From assembly GCF_030936135.1 (NCBI RefSeq), contig NC_082596.1, positions 100,401,383-100,465,382 on the forward strand: 64,000 bases of DNA. The letters run 5' to 3'. Shown here in pieces: positions 63,591-64,000 of the stretch (positions are counted from its first letter, which is position 1; every line of letters begins with the position of its first letter). The position numbers were made by a program, and so were the translations under genes. The notes under the pieces are model-generated. The model saw only the letters and a list, made by a program, of their open reading frames with translations, had not been told where the DNA came from and searched no databases. The DNA comes from Gavia stellata. Lineage: Eukaryota; Chordata; Aves; Gaviiformes; Gaviidae.

Positions 63591-63730
63591 AGATGGGAAG
63601 CGCGGGGCAGGACAGCCAAGGGACGGAGACCCTCTCCCGGCTGGGCACGGCGCTGGGCCGGAGCGCCTGGGCGGCAGGACTTTCTCCCGGAGGGGCAGCA
63701 CCGTTATTAAGCGGGCTGGTACCACCCTGA
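63590..63730. other. Small GC-rich, CpG-containing block
   Basis: About 140 bases with clearly higher G+C and CpG than the AT-rich flanks. Both strands are open, and no recognised protein was seen. It might be a small promoter or exon related to sequence beyond the window, or an unidentified repeat. Confidence 0.3.
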
Positions 63731-63962
63731 CTGCTGGGTTTTTAAATTTATTTACTTTAAGAAAAGCTTCATCGTGGTGTATGTGTGTATATAAAAATGT
63801 AAATTTTATTACTATTTTAAACATAAATGTATATATTAATATAATATAGAATTACAAAATTAAATATTATACGTTACATAGAAATAAGATAATATAGAAG
63901 ATATAGCTATTATTATTTTACTTTTTTTTTTTTTAGATTTTTTTATTCCCATTAAGGAAGGG

Positions 63963-64000
63963 TGCGGGGGGTGTGTGTGCGGGGGGTGTGTGTGCGGGGG
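63963..64000 (+). repeat. 15-bp G-rich tandem repeat at window end
   Basis: Two full units of TGCGGGGGGTGTGTG plus eight bases of a third, identical to each other and cut by the window edge. The runs of five or six G on one strand have G-quadruplex potential. Total length is unknown. Confidence 0.85.

Noticed and set aside
31120..64000. Expected TXNDC5 exons (thioredoxin CGHC motifs)
   Set aside because: No thioredoxin active-site motif or signal-peptide exon was recognised on the + strand, so TXNDC5 is probably right of the window.
1..64000. CRISPR arrays, prokaryotic operons, tRNA or rRNA genes
   Set aside because: The genome is avian. No direct-repeat/spacer array, Shine-Dalgarno-spaced operon, or cloverleaf or rRNA sequence was recognised.

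Overview
The window is vertebrate nuclear DNA, almost certainly from a bird. Genes are split by GT-AG introns, most of the DNA is AT-rich and non-coding, there is one CpG-island promoter, and the repeats are typical of birds: CR1 LINEs ending in the CR1-type 3' octamer and one solo LTR of a type I recall as common in neoavian genomes. No prokaryotic, phage or CRISPR features are present.

Two protein-coding genes can be supported, both on the + strand. (1) The last coding exon of EEF1E1 (AIMP3/p18, a scaffold of the multi-tRNA-synthetase complex) lies at 6205-6345, with a 3' UTR ending near an AATAAA at 6843. Its earlier exons were not recognised and probably lie left of the window. (2) The complete BLOC1S5 gene (muted, a BLOC-1 subunit) has five coding exons from 14733 to 31119. 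They join in frame to 187 codons, the length I recall for the human protein. Its CpG-island promoter covers about 14330-15080, and the 3' UTR probably ends near an AATAAA at 32990. The order EEF1E1 then BLOC1S5 on one strand matches human 6p24.3 from memory, where TXNDC5 comes next. No TXNDC5 exon was recognised in the remaining 31 kb.

Layout: 1-6204, probable EEF1E1 intron; 6205-6870, EEF1E1 last exon; 6870-14330, intergenic, including an unexplained GC-rich minus-strand ORF block at about 11.6-12.5 kb; 14330-33010, BLOC1S5. Its intron 3 carries a 2.7-kb CR1 with an apparent internal deletion, and intron 4 a short 5'-truncated CR1. From 33010 to 64000 is an intergenic desert with a CR1 tail (47.3 kb), a degraded LINE reverse-transcriptase remnant (50.6-51.2 kb), a MIR-like SINE (52.0 kb), a solo LTR (58.8-59.4 kb), an old CR1 3' end (60.6 kb), a small GC-rich block (63.6 kb) and a G-rich 15-bp tandem repeat running off the right end.

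The two genes act in different processes (translation scaffolding; lysosome-related organelle biogenesis), and only their tandem arrangement links them. I found no convincing new biological system. The most interesting items are the deleted CR1, the unexplained GC-rich block at 12 kb, and the upstream ORF that ends on the BLOC1S5 start codon.
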